Under the pieces are notes generated by a model, which saw only the letters and a list, made by a program, of their open reading frames with translations, was not told the DNA's origin and searched no databases. Of a stretch of 64,000 bases of DNA, positions 26,923 to 35,917 are shown piece after piece. Origin of the DNA: Bacillota bacterium. GTDB lineage: Bacteria; Bacillota_A; Clostridia; Lachnospirales; Lachnospiraceae. Numbering within the stretch: the first letter of the stretch is position 1; the number at the start of each line of letters is the position of its first letter. The stretch covers positions 1 through 64,000 of the forward strand of contig JAEYMU010000002.1 in the NCBI GenBank assembly GCA_023407175.1, written 5' to 3'. Position numbers and translations under genes: made by a program.

Positions 26923-27280
26923 CAACTTTATTAATTTCATTGGGATATAGGCAAATATGGGGATAAAAGCAGGATATTAATAAGAAATGTATAAAATACA
27001 TGTTTTAAAAGGGAAAATATGAAAAATAATGGATTATATATAATTAAAAATTTAAACTAAAGAGAATCCAAAATAAGTAAAAGCTAAAAATTACCTGTGC
27101 AAAAATAATAAAAAAGTATAAAATCTGCGAAATAATACTTTACTTATTAATAAATATGATGTACAATTGTTCTTGTAAATAAGATGCGTTGGTTATTCTG
27201 TATATTAATCTACATAAATTTAGGGGCACTGGAACATAATATACAAAATAACTGATAAAGCTTTTTTTTATATCAAATTG

Positions 27281-27295
27281 ATTAAAGGATTTAAT
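27281..27295. promoter_or_regulatory. Operator-like palindrome, site 3 (ATTAAA-GGA-TTTAAT)
   Basis: A perfect inverted repeat with a 3-base spacer lies 100 bases before the binding-protein gene. It is the same 15-base pattern as at 15858-15872, differing only in the spacer (GGA against AGA). Confidence 0.6.
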
Positions 27296-27395
27296 TTAAT
27301 TAAAAAATAATAAAAAAGCTTGAAGTCGATGTAAAAATCCATGCAGCGGACAGCATCAAAATGGTTATTATATGATTAAGCGAGGTAGAATTTTT

Positions 27396-28727
27396 ATGAA
27401 AAAGACAGAGAGAAGAGTATTATCTTTAGTAATGAGTCTTATCCTATGCATGACCCTGCTTGCAGGCTGCGGAAAATCTGCTTCCAACGATGGGAAGGGA
27501 ACAGAGGGGACTCCCACTGCTGCAGCCGGGGATACAACGGGAACGGGCAGTGGAAAAGAGATTACCATTACATTTCCATGTATCTGGGTTGGTACGGACG
27601 GAAAAGCCGAGGTATTCGGAAAAATGGTAAACTCCTTTAATGAAGAGTACAAGGGGAAAATTAAGGTTGTGATTGAAGAGTATACGGATTATGATGCCTA
27701 CGAGGATAAAATCAGAACCATCATATCCACAGGAGATGCTCCTGACATCTTTTCCTTCAAATCCTATGCCGATCTGGAATTATACTCCCAGTCAGGAAAG
27801 CTGATGGATTTGACCTCCTATTTATCCGACGCCTCCTGGTCCGGCAACTTTGTAGAGGGAGTGCTTGATGCTTCAAAATACGATGGGGCAAATTATTGCA
27901 TTCCTTATGAAAATGCGGTAATTGCCATGATGTTCAATAAAAAGCTGTTGGAGGAAGCGGGTATTACCGAAATTCCGACTACTTATGAAGAGCTGTGGAC
28001 CGCCTGTGACGCTCTTGCAGGCAAGGGAATCTATCCTATTACACAGATGACAAACAATAATGCCTGGACCTCTATGCTGTGGTACAGCTACGCATTAGCT
28101 TCTGTTGGAGGAGCGGATGTATATACAAAGGGCTTGGATGATCCGGCTTATGCACAGGCAGCAGAAATCATGCAGAAAATGTTTGAATATACTTCACCGG
28201 ATGCAGTCGGAGCAGATGCTACGGTAGTAAACGGACATTTCTTTAATGAAAGAGCTGCAATTTATACCAACGGCTCCTGGATCTTATCAAGAATTAAGAC
28301 AGAAGGTGTGGAAGGCCTCTATGACAATATCGCAGTCAGCGGTTCCCTGGGCTATAACGGCGGAGAAGCCGGAGCTTATATCAATGCGGTTCAGGCTTAT
28401 ATCGCAGCAGGAAAGCAGGATGATCCTGAAAAGGAAGCAGCAGTGGTTACCTTCTTAAAATATATTACCGATCCGGCGAGAGTAACAGAGCTTTCCAATT
28501 CCTCAGGTTCCATTTTTGCAGTTAAGACAGAAATTACAGATGCTACCGACCCGCTTCAGGCAGAAATGATCAAGCAGAGTACAGCAGCACCTTATATGAT
28601 CGGTACCTTTGAATCGGCGATGCCGACCACAGTTACCGCAGCCTTCCCGGCAGCGCTGGAATCCCTGGTTCTTGGCGAATATACACCGGAAGAATTTGTG
28701 GATGCATTAAAGAAGGCAGAGCAGTAA
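27396..28727 (+). CDS. Sugar ABC transporter substrate-binding lipoprotein
   Basis: This 443-residue lipoprotein belongs to the family 1 extracellular sugar-binding proteins. A signal peptide ends in the lipobox LLAGC near residue 24, followed by a Gly/Ser/Thr linker and the typical TYEELWTACDALAGKGIYPI and ERAAIYTNGSW segments. The start at 27396 follows GCGAGGTAG. Two permeases, a sulfoquinovosidase and glycerol kinase follow, so the ligand is probably sulfoquinovosyl glycerol or sulfoquinovose, as for SmoF. The operator palindrome lies upstream, and strong hairpins follow that may protect its mRNA for high expression. Confidence 0.85.
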   Translation: MKKTERRVLSLVMSLILCMTLLAGCGKSASNDGKGTEGTPTAAAGDTTGTGSGKEITITFPCIWVGTDGKAEVFGKMVNSFNEEYKGKIKVVIEEYTDYDAYEDKIRTIISTGDAPDIFSFKSYADLELYSQSGKLMDLTSYLSDASWSGNFVEGVLDASKYDGANYCIPYENAVIAMMFNKKLLEEAGITEIPTTYEELWTACDALAGKGIYPITQMTNNNAWTSMLWYSYALASVGGADVYTKGLDDPAYAQAAEIMQKMFEYTSPDAVGADATVVNGHFFNERAAIYTNGSWILSRIKTEGVEGLYDNIAVSGSLGYNGGEAGAYINAVQAYIAAGKQDDPEKEAAVVTFLKYITDPARVTELSNSSGSIFAVKTEITDATDPLQAEMIKQSTAAPYMIGTFESAMPTTVTAAFPAALESLVLGEYTPEEFVDALKKAEQ

Positions 28728-28774
28728 ACGAATCGTAACTATTCTGCTTAATCAACCGGTATTTCTAACGGTTT

Positions 28775-28847
28775 TTGAGGTTTTCAAAGGGCATAGATCA
28801 ACCGCCTTTTGAAAACCTCAATAAAACCAGTGTAATCAGAACTGGTT
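28775..28847 (+). promoter_or_regulatory. Two intercistronic hairpins after the binding-protein gene
   Basis: A 16-bp stem TTGAGGTTTTCAAAGG (28775-28790) pairs with 28805-28821 with one bulged T. AACCAGT/ACTGGTT (28825-28847) forms a second hairpin. No T run follows. Such structures usually raise the amount of binding protein relative to permeases. Confidence 0.7.
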
Positions 28848-28867
28848 AAATAACGGAGGCCAAAGTA

Positions 28868-29740
28868 ATGAAGGTAAAAAAACGAGATAGAATAAATATC
28901 GGCATCTTTTTATTGCCAGGGCTTGCTCTCTTTATACTGTTTTTTATAATTCCTGTCGGTTATGTTGCGATTACCAGCCTTTTTGAATGGAACGGTATCA
29001 CAAAGCCGGTTTATGCGGGCTTTGACAACTATAAAGATATTTTTGGAGATAAGGTATTCTGGCGAAGCGTTAGAAATAATATTGCCTGGGCATTGGTAGC
29101 TGGCTGCATTCAGGTGCCGCTTGCACTTCTCATGGCATTGATCCTGTCAAAAAAACCAAAGGGCTGGAAGATTTTTCGAACGGTGTATTTTCTGCCCCAG
29201 GTTATTTCAGGCATTGCCCTGGCGATGCTGTGGTCAGCCGTATACAACAGTGAATACGGCCTGTTAAATGGTCTGCTTAGAGCCATAGGGCTTGGACAGT
29301 ATGCGAAAAACTGGCTGGGCACCCTGGAGACGGCATTCCCGTGTATGTTGATTTATTGGGTTTTTTATATCGGATATTATATGGTAATCATGATGGCGGA
29401 TATAACAAATGTTGATGAAAGCTATTATGAAGCCGCCAAAATAGATGGAGCCGGAACGATCAGTCAGCACCGTTTCATTACAATTCCTCTGATCAGAGGT
29501 TCTATCTCCACCTGTGTAACCCTGGCAATGATTTTTGGACTGAGAACATTCGAGCAGGTATATCTGTTGACCAACGGCGGTCCGGCCAACAGAACTTCCG
29601 TACTGGTGCTTTATTTATATAATCAGATGAAAACTAATAACTATGGCGGTGCCAATGCATCCAGCGTAATGCTGATACTCACCGGAGCATGTGTCATATT
29701 GATTATTCGTGGGTTCTTCTCACGATTCGACAGGAAATAG
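28868..29740 (+). CDS. Sugar ABC transporter permease (MalF type)
   Basis: This 290-residue inner membrane protein has six predicted helices, beginning with LPGLALFILFFIIPVGYVAI. The EAA loop, which contacts the ATPase, reads YYEAAKIDGAGTISQHRFITIPL. The last helices cover TNGGPANRTSVLVLYLY. RBS CGGAGGCC lies upstream. It pairs with the permease at 29753 and the lipoprotein at 27396. No ATP-binding gene is in the operon, so a shared MsiK-type ATPase elsewhere is expected. Confidence 0.92.
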   Translation: MKVKKRDRINIGIFLLPGLALFILFFIIPVGYVAITSLFEWNGITKPVYAGFDNYKDIFGDKVFWRSVRNNIAWALVAGCIQVPLALLMALILSKKPKGWKIFRTVYFLPQVISGIALAMLWSAVYNSEYGLLNGLLRAIGLGQYAKNWLGTLETAFPCMLIYWVFYIGYYMVIMMADITNVDESYYEAAKIDGAGTISQHRFITIPLIRGSISTCVTLAMIFGLRTFEQVYLLTNGGPANRTSVLVLYLYNQMKTNNYGGANASSVMLILTGACVILIIRGFFSRFDRK

Positions 29741-29752
29741 AGGAGGAGAAGA

Positions 29753-30622
29753 ATGTCAGCAGAAACAAAAGGCAAGAAACCACCGGTTTCCAAAACCATC
29801 CCGGAGCGTATTCTGGGGATATTCAAATGGGTGTTAATCATATTTTTTGCGGTATATACGTTATTTCCGCTGATCTGGCTGTTTATAACATCCTTAAAAA
29901 CAAATGCAGAGTATTTTGACAATCCATTTACCCTGCCTGCGGTTCCTCAGTTCCACAACTATGTGGTGGCATTTACCCAGGCTAATCTTGGGCGGATGAT
30001 CTTTAATTCCATTACGGTTGCAGTCATAGCCACCCTGCTTAATATCATGGTTGCAGCCATGCTGTCCTATTGTATTTCGCGTTTTAAGTTCAGGGGGAGA
30101 GAGGTCATATTCACATTCTTTTCCGTGGGAGTTTTGGTACCCCTCAATGCATTGATGGTTCCCTATTTTACGATTTTCAGTAAAATCGGACTCCTGGATT
30201 CCCTTGCTTCCCTGATTATTCTGTATGCCGCAATCGGTCTTCCGATTTCAACCTTTATTGTGCGGGGCTTTATGCTTGGGCTGCCGGCGGAAATTGAAGA
30301 AGCTTCCTTTATCGATGGCTGCGGCTTTTACGGGAGATTCTTCCGAATTGTATTGCCGCTGACCAAAACAGGACTGGTTACAGCCGGAACCTTTGAGTTC
30401 CTTACCTGCTGGAACGAATTCGTATATGCCAACCTGCTTACCTCTTCACCGGCTACAAAAACCATCCAGATTGGTATCCGCTATTTTACGAATCAGTTTA
30501 CAACAGACTATGTTTCCATGTATGCGGCCATCGTAATCAGTATCGCTCCCAGTATTATCGGCTATATGCTGTTCCAGAAGCAGGTTATCTCAGGCCTGAC
30601 CAGCGGTGCTGTTAAGGGCTGA
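29753..30622 (+). CDS. Sugar ABC transporter permease (MalG type)
   Basis: This 289-residue permease has six predicted helices and the EAA loop EIEEASFIDGCGFYGRFFRIVLPL. The N-terminal FAVYTLFPLIWLFITSLKT segment is typical of the MalG subfamily. GAGGAGGAGAAG is its ribosome site, 12 bases after the previous stop, so both permeases are co-translated. With the neighbouring genes it should import the sulfoquinovose glycoside. Confidence 0.92.
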   Translation: MSAETKGKKPPVSKTIPERILGIFKWVLIIFFAVYTLFPLIWLFITSLKTNAEYFDNPFTLPAVPQFHNYVVAFTQANLGRMIFNSITVAVIATLLNIMVAAMLSYCISRFKFRGREVIFTFFSVGVLVPLNALMVPYFTIFSKIGLLDSLASLIILYAAIGLPISTFIVRGFMLGLPAEIEEASFIDGCGFYGRFFRIVLPLTKTGLVTAGTFEFLTCWNEFVYANLLTSSPATKTIQIGIRYFTNQFTTDYVSMYAAIVISIAPSIIGYMLFQKQVISGLTSGAVKG

Positions 30623-30657
30623 TGAAGGTAATATACGGGGAAGAGAAGGATGGCTTG

Positions 30658-30702
30658 AGAGTGAAAAAAGAACACTTTCACTCTGCGGAAAAAGCAGCGC
30701 AG
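30658..30702 (+). repeat. Two hairpins between permease and sulfoquinovosidase genes
   Basis: AGAGTGAAA/TTTCACTCT (30658-30684) is followed by CTGCG/CGCAG (30683-30702). The order of a GAAA-type hairpin and a second hairpin resembles the elements at 19554 and 26063, but sequence identity is low. Confidence 0.4.
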
Positions 30703-30719
30703 GAATGAGGTAAAGAATT

Positions 30720-32732
30720 ATGGAATTTATTTTACTTAAGGATGGGTTTCGGCTCATTCAAAATCAGGAAGAATTGCTGGTGCATACAAAGGAAAAGCCC
30801 CTGCTTTATGTGGGCAGCGGTGAGGAAACCGTGGAAATGTACCGGGGTAATTTTAAGCTGGAGGATTATGTTGTTGAACGATATCCTCTGAAAAATATTA
30901 AAATTGAAAAAACAGGCGACAGGCTCGCCATTAATTTTGAAGATAAAATCAAGGCTTTCCTCCATTGGCAGGAGGATTTGTTCGTCCTGGACTTTGAGAA
31001 AACAGACCCTGGGATAAACCGCTTCTGGATTCGGATTGCTTCGGGGGAAAGGGAAAAATGCTACGGCTGCGGAGAGCAGATGTCGTATTTTAACTTAAGG
31101 GGAAGGAGCTTCCCCCTGTGGACCTCTGAGCCCGGAGTGGGAAGAGATAAGACCACCTATGTTACCTGGAGATCCGATGTGGAGAATAAAGCGGGAGGAG
31201 ATTATTACAATACGAATTATCCCCAGCCAACCTTTATTTCAAGCAGGCATTATTATCTGCATGTAGATTCCACCGCTTATGCGGATTTTAATTTTAAAAA
31301 TCCCCAGTTTCATGAGCTTCACTTCTGGGAGGTTCCGAAACAGCTTTGGATTGAGGCGGCACCAACCTTTAAAGAGCTTTTGACAAAGCTCACCGGATAT
31401 CTGGGCCGTCAGCCAGTGCTGCCGGATTGGATTTATAACGGAGTAATCCTGGGACTTCAGGGAGGAACGGAGCGTTCCTTTGCGTTGACAGAGCGCTCTC
31501 TGGAAAGCGGAATCAGGGTTTCCGGTATCTGGTGCCAGGACTGGGCCGGCAAGCGGATTACCTCCTTTGGCAAGCGGCTGAACTGGAACTGGAAATGGAA
31601 CAGTGAGATGTACCCTTCCCTTCCTGATAAGATTAAGGAATTCAAAAACAGAAATATCCGTTTTCTGGCCTATAACAATCCCTACCTTGTTATGGAGGGA
31701 GACTTATACCATGAGGGAAAGGAAAAGGGGTACTTTGCAACCGCCGGGGACGGAAGTGACTATCTGGTGGATTTCGGCGAATTTTACTGCGGAGTGGTGG
31801 ATTTGACCAATCCCAGAGCCTATGAATGGTATAAGGAATTAATTAAAAAGCATCTGATCGAGTTTGGTGTCAGCGGCTGGATGGCGGACTTCGGAGAATA
31901 CCTGCCCACCGACCTTAAGCTGTGGAACCAGGAAACTCCTATGATAGAACATAACCACTGGCCGGTGCTTTGGGCCAAATGTAATTATGAGGCCCTTGAG
32001 GAAACCGGAAAGCTGGGAGAAATCGTATATTTCATGAGAGCGGGAGGTGCCGGAAGCCAGAAATACTGTCCCCTTCTGTGGGCAGGGGATCAGAGCGTAG
32101 ATTTTTCGCGTCATGACGGACTGGTAACTGTGATCTGCGGGGCACTAAGTGCGGGAATGAGCGGCTGCGGCCTGCATCACAGCGATATCGGCGGATATAC
32201 TTCCTTATTCGGTAATCTTAGAACAAAGGAATTATTCCTAAGGTGGGCTGAGATGGCAACATTTACACCTGTCATGAGAACACACGAGGGGAACCGGCCG
32301 GAGGAAAATTTCCAATATTATGACGATGAGGATACAATGGAGCAGTTTGCAAGATTGACAAAGATATATACAAAGCTGGCGCCTTATCTTAAGGAAGCGG
32401 TGGCGATCAATGCAGCAGAGGGAATTCCGGTGCAAAGACCGTTATTTGTACAATATGAGGCAGATGAGAAGGCCTATGATATTCAGACGGAATATATGCT
32501 GGGTGAGGATATCCTGGTAGCTCCGGTGCATCAGCCGGAGGTTACAAAGTGGGAGGTATATCTGCCAGGGGATGAATGGGTGCATCTTTGGACAGGAGCA
32601 GAATATGGCCAGGGAACGGTCCCAGTACCCGCACCGGTAGGATATACACCAGTATTCTATAGAAAGAAATCCAACTTTCATGAACTTTTTGAAGAAATAG
32701 GTAAAAGCTTTGGCTTTGATGCCGGCAGGTAA
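30720..32732 (+). CDS. yihQ: Sulfoquinovosidase, GH31 (YihQ/SftG type)
   Basis: This 670-residue GH31 enzyme should release sulfoquinovose from sulfoquinovosyl glycerol and related glycosides. The sulfonate-recognition residues known from E. coli YihQ (Gln288, Arg301, Trp304, Tyr508) map to Gln273 (QDWAGKR), Arg286 and Trp289 (FGKRLNWNW) and Tyr493 (GGYTSLF), all shifted by exactly 15. The catalytic aspartates 405 and 472 map to Asp390 ([11 protein letters not shown]) and Asp457 (WAGDQ) with the same shift. No signal peptide is seen, so it acts in the cytoplasm after import. Ordinary alpha-glucosidases lack these sulfonate residues. It lies between permeases and glycerol kinase in one operon. 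Confidence 0.93.
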   Translation: MEFILLKDGFRLIQNQEELLVHTKEKPLLYVGSGEETVEMYRGNFKLEDYVVERYPLKNIKIEKTGDRLAINFEDKIKAFLHWQEDLFVLDFEKTDPGINRFWIRIASGEREKCYGCGEQMSYFNLRGRSFPLWTSEPGVGRDKTTYVTWRSDVENKAGGDYYNTNYPQPTFISSRHYYLHVDSTAYADFNFKNPQFHELHFWEVPKQLWIEAAPTFKELLTKLTGYLGRQPVLPDWIYNGVILGLQGGTERSFALTERSLESGIRVSGIWCQDWAGKRITSFGKRLNWNWKWNSEMYPSLPDKIKEFKNRNIRFLAYNNPYLVMEGDLYHEGKEKGYFATAGDGSDYLVDFGEFYCGVVDLTNPRAYEWYKELIKKHLIEFGVSGWMADFGEYLPTDLKLWNQETPMIEHNHWPVLWAKCNYEALEETGKLGEIVYFMRAGGAGSQKYCPLLWAGDQSVDFSRHDGLVTVICGALSAGMSGCGLHHSDIGGYTSLFGNLRTKELFLRWAEMATFTPVMRTHEGNRPEENFQYYDDEDTMEQFARLTKIYTKLAPYLKEAVAINAAEGIPVQRPLFVQYEADEKAYDIQTEYMLGEDILVAPVHQPEVTKWEVYLPGDEWVHLWTGAEYGQGTVPVPAPVGYTPVFYRKKSNFHELFEEIGKSFGFDAGR

Positions 32733-32745
32733 TGGAGGGATACTT

Positions 32746-34245
32746 ATGGGTAAATATGTTATGGCCCTGGACCAGGGTACAACAAGCTCCAGATGTATTC
32801 TTTTTAATCATAACGGAGAAATTTGCAGTACTGCCCAGGAGGAGTTCACCCAGATTTTCCCGAAACCGGGCTGGGTTGAGCATGATCCGGTGGAAATATG
32901 GGAAGCGCAGCTGCGTGTCGCCAGGGAGGCTATGAAAAAGCTGGGAGCTAAGGCCCAGGATATTGCTGCCATTGGTATCACCAACCAGAGGGAAACAACC
33001 GTGGTGTGGGACAGGAATACCGGAAAGCCGGTATATAACGCTATTGTGTGGCAGTGCCGGAGGACCGCAGAGCTCGTGGATGAGCTAAAGGCCCAGGGAT
33101 ATTCAGAGAAAATCAGAAAAAAAACCGGGTTAATCCCGGATGCCTACTTTTCCGCCACCAAGCTGAAATGGATTCTGGAGCATGTGGACGGCGCTAAGGC
33201 CAGGGCCAGGGCGGGTGATCTTCTGTTTGGGACCATTGATACCTGGCTGATCTGGAACTTGACTAAGGGAAAGGTATTTGCTACGGATTATACCAACGCT
33301 TCCCGGACCATGCTGTATAATATTGAAGCTTTGCAATGGGATGAAGAGATATTAAGGCTTTTGGATATTCCCCCCAGTATGCTGGCGAAGGTGGAGCCCT
33401 CCAGCTGTATCTATGGTTACAGTGATGCCTCTCTGTTCGGAGGGAAAATACTGATCGGCGGGGCAGCCGGAGACCAGCAGGCGGCGCTGTTCGGACAATG
33501 CTGCTTTGAGCCGGGGGAAGTAAAAAATACCTACGGAACGGGCTGCTTTCTTTTGATGAATACGGGAGAGCGGAGGGTAGAGTCAGAGCATGGACTGATT
33601 ACCACCATAGCCTTGGGGATGGATGGAAGAATAGAATATGCCCTGGAGGGAAGCGTATTCGTCGCAGGTGCCGCAATTCAGTGGCTAAGAGACGGCCTGC
33701 ATATGATTGAGGATGCCGCTCAGACACAGGAGCTGGCACAGGAAGCGGAGGATACCAGGGGAGCCTATGTGGTTCCGGCCTTTACCGGCCTGGGTGCCCC
33801 CTACTGGAAGCAATATGCAAGAGGGATGATAACCGGAATTACCAGGGGCTTTGAAAGAAGGCATTTTGTAAGGGCTACCCTGGAATCCCTGGCTTATCAG
33901 ACCAATGACATCGTAAGAGCAATGGAGCAGGACGCCGGAATAGAGCTTAAACACCTGAAGGTTGACGGAGGAGCGGCTGCAAATAGCTTTCTGCTTAAGT
34001 TTCAGGCGGATATATCGGATACTGCCGTACTCCGACCTAGCTGTATTGAGACAACAGCAAAGGGTGCCGCCTGCCTGGCGGGACTGGCGGCAGGCTACTG
34101 GAGGGATAAGGAAGAAATCAAAAGTACCTGGGGGCTTGACCGGCAGTTTACCTCGGAGATGGCGAAGGAAGAAAGAGAAGCCTTGTTAAAGGGCTGGAAA
34201 AGGGCTGTCAAATGCGCAATCGAATGGGCTGACGATGCCGAATAA
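32746..34245 (+). CDS. glpK: Glycerol kinase
   Basis: This 499-residue FGGY kinase makes glycerol 3-phosphate from glycerol and [19 protein letters not shown] at the start, [28 protein letters not shown] and [14 protein letters not shown] are close to true GlpK sequences rather than other FGGY kinases. The start at 32746 follows AATGGAGGG. It lies 13 bases after the sulfoquinovosidase gene, whose natural substrate sulfoquinovosyl glycerol yields glycerol, so both products are used. The regulator GlpP, sensing glycerol 3-phosphate, is encoded at 15025. A terminator closes the operon. Confidence 0.93.
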   Translation: MGKYVMALDQGTTSSRCILFNHNGEICSTAQEEFTQIFPKPGWVEHDPVEIWEAQLRVAREAMKKLGAKAQDIAAIGITNQRETTVVWDRNTGKPVYNAIVWQCRRTAELVDELKAQGYSEKIRKKTGLIPDAYFSATKLKWILEHVDGAKARARAGDLLFGTIDTWLIWNLTKGKVFATDYTNASRTMLYNIEALQWDEEILRLLDIPPSMLAKVEPSSCIYGYSDASLFGGKILIGGAAGDQQAALFGQCCFEPGEVKNTYGTGCFLLMNTGERRVESEHGLITTIALGMDGRIEYALEGSVFVAGAAIQWLRDGLHMIEDAAQTQELAQEAEDTRGAYVVPAFTGLGAPYWKQYARGMITGITRGFERRHFVRATLESLAYQTNDIVRAMEQDAGIELKHLKVDGGAAANSFLLKFQADISDTAVLRPSCIETTAKGAACLAGLAAGYWRDKEEIKSTWGLDRQFTSEMAKEEREALLKGWKRAVKCAIEWADDAE

Positions 34246-34300
34246 AATCAGCAGAGGCTTTGTCTTTCTGCTGCATAGCTTTAGCGAAAGAGATAAATAT

Positions 34301-34358
34301 AACAGGTAACTCTGTGAATGCCGGGGCAGCGGACCCGGAACAGAGTTACCTGTTTTTA
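34301..34358 (+). terminator. Intrinsic terminator after glycerol kinase
   Basis: AACAGGTAACTCTG (34301-34314) pairs perfectly with CAGAGTTACCTGTT (34341-34354), the latter ending in a T run. It closes the importer/sulfoquinovosidase operon. Confidence 0.9.
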
Positions 34359-34469
34359 TATAGCACTCCTATTGTTATTGGCTGACAGGAAAGGCAATTA
34401 TAATTTGTAGATTTTTAACTGTTTGCATGATACAATGATATAAATAAAAATAATGGGAGAGGACGAGCA

Positions 34470-34949
34470 ATGTCACAGGATTTATTTCAAGGTGTTTTGA
34501 AGGAGGAAGAGGAAGGGGAGCTGAAATCCTATAATCTGTCCGCGCTTTATCTGGTGGCTTTTTTTGGAGGAATCATTCCTACCGTTGCTTTAAGTATTAA
34601 AAATCTTATCTGGTTAAAGATGAACAGGAAATGGATTGTTTTTTTTGTATTATCCGGAGCAGCCCTGTTGGCAGTTAAAACATTTTTTGTCGGATATTAT
34701 GTCTCCGTTATTTTAAATGGCGGGGAGCAATCACAGGTTCGTATGCTGAAATATGCCTTCCGGGCTGGTGCTTTATTGCTTTGCCTGGTTTACATTAAAA
34801 TCATGGGCAGCCAATTTAAGCGATTTCAGTTTTTTGGCGGAAAGTTCCGGCCAATTCTTAAGGATGCAGTCATATGGTCTGTTATCGGTATGGTAGCAGA
34901 GCTTATATTAATTCTAATTGGAGGCTATATCGGAGGTTATGAATTATAA
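34470..34949 (+). CDS. Small membrane protein of unknown function
   Basis: This 159-residue protein has an acidic N terminus, then about four predicted helices (near residues 24-44, 52-75, 90-110 and 130-150). I do not recognise a family. GGGAGAGG precedes ATG. Its end overlaps the start of the TPR protein gene, and a TPR-AAA ATPase follows, so the three probably form one functional unit at the membrane. Confidence 0.7.
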   Translation: MSQDLFQGVLKEEEEGELKSYNLSALYLVAFFGGIIPTVALSIKNLIWLKMNRKWIVFFVLSGAALLAVKTFFVGYYVSVILNGGEQSQVRMLKYAFRAGALLLCLVYIKIMGSQFKRFQFFGGKFRPILKDAVIWSVIGMVAELILILIGGYIGGYEL

Positions 34950-35811
34950 AAATATGGATATGGTAGCTACGGAAGCATGGCACTATTACTCTCTCGGACG
35001 CTTCCGGCAGGTAATTGAAATTATAAATGACGGGCTGTCCCTAAATCCCCAGGAAGCCGGGCTGTATTATATAAAAGCGAATTGCTGCTATCAGCTGGAG
35101 CAGTACGAAGAGGCACAGGATTGTTGTGAACAGGCGCTGCGTTTGAAGCATTCCTCTAGTGATTGCTATTTCCTTATGGGTAAAATTGCTCTGGAGACAG
35201 GGAAGCATGTTATATCGGAGGAGCTTTTGCTAAAGGCGCTGGAGCTTGAGCCTAACCGGGCCGATGTTATAAGCGTATATGGCATTTTAATGCTGAAAAC
35301 CGGGCATGACAAAAGAGCTTTACTGCTGATTGAAGAGGCATTAAAAATTGATCCGGATAATGCGACGGCAAATCAGGTAAAATTCATGTATTATCTGATT
35401 AAAAATAAGAAGGAGCCTTTGACGGCTTCCTTACGAAAGTGCCTGCAGGTCGGTGTAAATGAAAAGAGTAAGCTTTATCAGATCGGTGTCATGGAATTGA
35501 ATAAGAAAAAATATAAGGCTGCGAGGGAGAGCTTCAGACAGGCCTTTTTACTGGACCCTACGGATGAAGAGCTCCTGGATATTTTGCATAACCTTGACCG
35601 GGAGACAAGCCTGTTATTTCTACCCCAGCGTATCATACAAAAGCTGGGAGGCCCAATCGTTATATGGATTGCAGCCATAGCAAGCATTTATATCCTTAGA
35701 GGTCTTCATTTTTACACGGCAATGATTGCTTTTTCATTATTTTATGCAATCCTGTGTATCTATACCTGGATCAGCCCGTTGATTTATAAAGCCATTAGCA
35801 AATATAAGTAA
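34939..35811 (+). CDS. TPR-repeat protein with C-terminal membrane anchor
   Basis: This 290-residue protein contains several tetratricopeptide repeats between about residues 10 and 200 (YYSLGRFRQVIEIINDGLSL, YYIKANCCYQLEQYEEAQDC) and two hydrophobic helices near 225-275 (IVIWIAAIASIYILRG, TAMIAFSLFYAILCIYTW). TPR domains bind other proteins, so it may recruit partners to the membrane. The start is uncertain: ATG 34939 lies only two bases after GGAGG, and ATG 34954 is possible. It overlaps the upstream gene. Confidence 0.7.
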   Translation: MNYKNMDMVATEAWHYYSLGRFRQVIEIINDGLSLNPQEAGLYYIKANCCYQLEQYEEAQDCCEQALRLKHSSSDCYFLMGKIALETGKHVISEELLLKALELEPNRADVISVYGILMLKTGHDKRALLLIEEALKIDPDNATANQVKFMYYLIKNKKEPLTASLRKCLQVGVNEKSKLYQIGVMELNKKKYKAARESFRQAFLLDPTDEELLDILHNLDRETSLLFLPQRIIQKLGGPIVIWIAAIASIYILRGLHFYTAMIAFSLFYAILCIYTWISPLIYKAISKYK

Positions 35812-35917
35812 ATGTATTTATTGCTAAAGGAGTCTCAAAAAGTGAAAGCAATTTGCGTTGCAAATATTGTGCCGCTGCCCAAATTCCCGGGTCTGTGGCA
35901 GAAGGGAGAGTATTAGC

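Noticed and set aside
30720..32732. Ordinary alpha-glucosidase or xylosidase of GH31
   Set aside because: The QDW..GKR.NW and GGY sulfonate-recognition residues are specific for sulfoquinovosidases.
32746..34245. Erythritol or other FGGY sugar kinase
   Set aside because: The DQGTTSSR start, [10 protein letters not shown] and NTYGTGCF segments fit glycerol kinase closely, and glycerol is the expected co-product of the upstream hydrolase.
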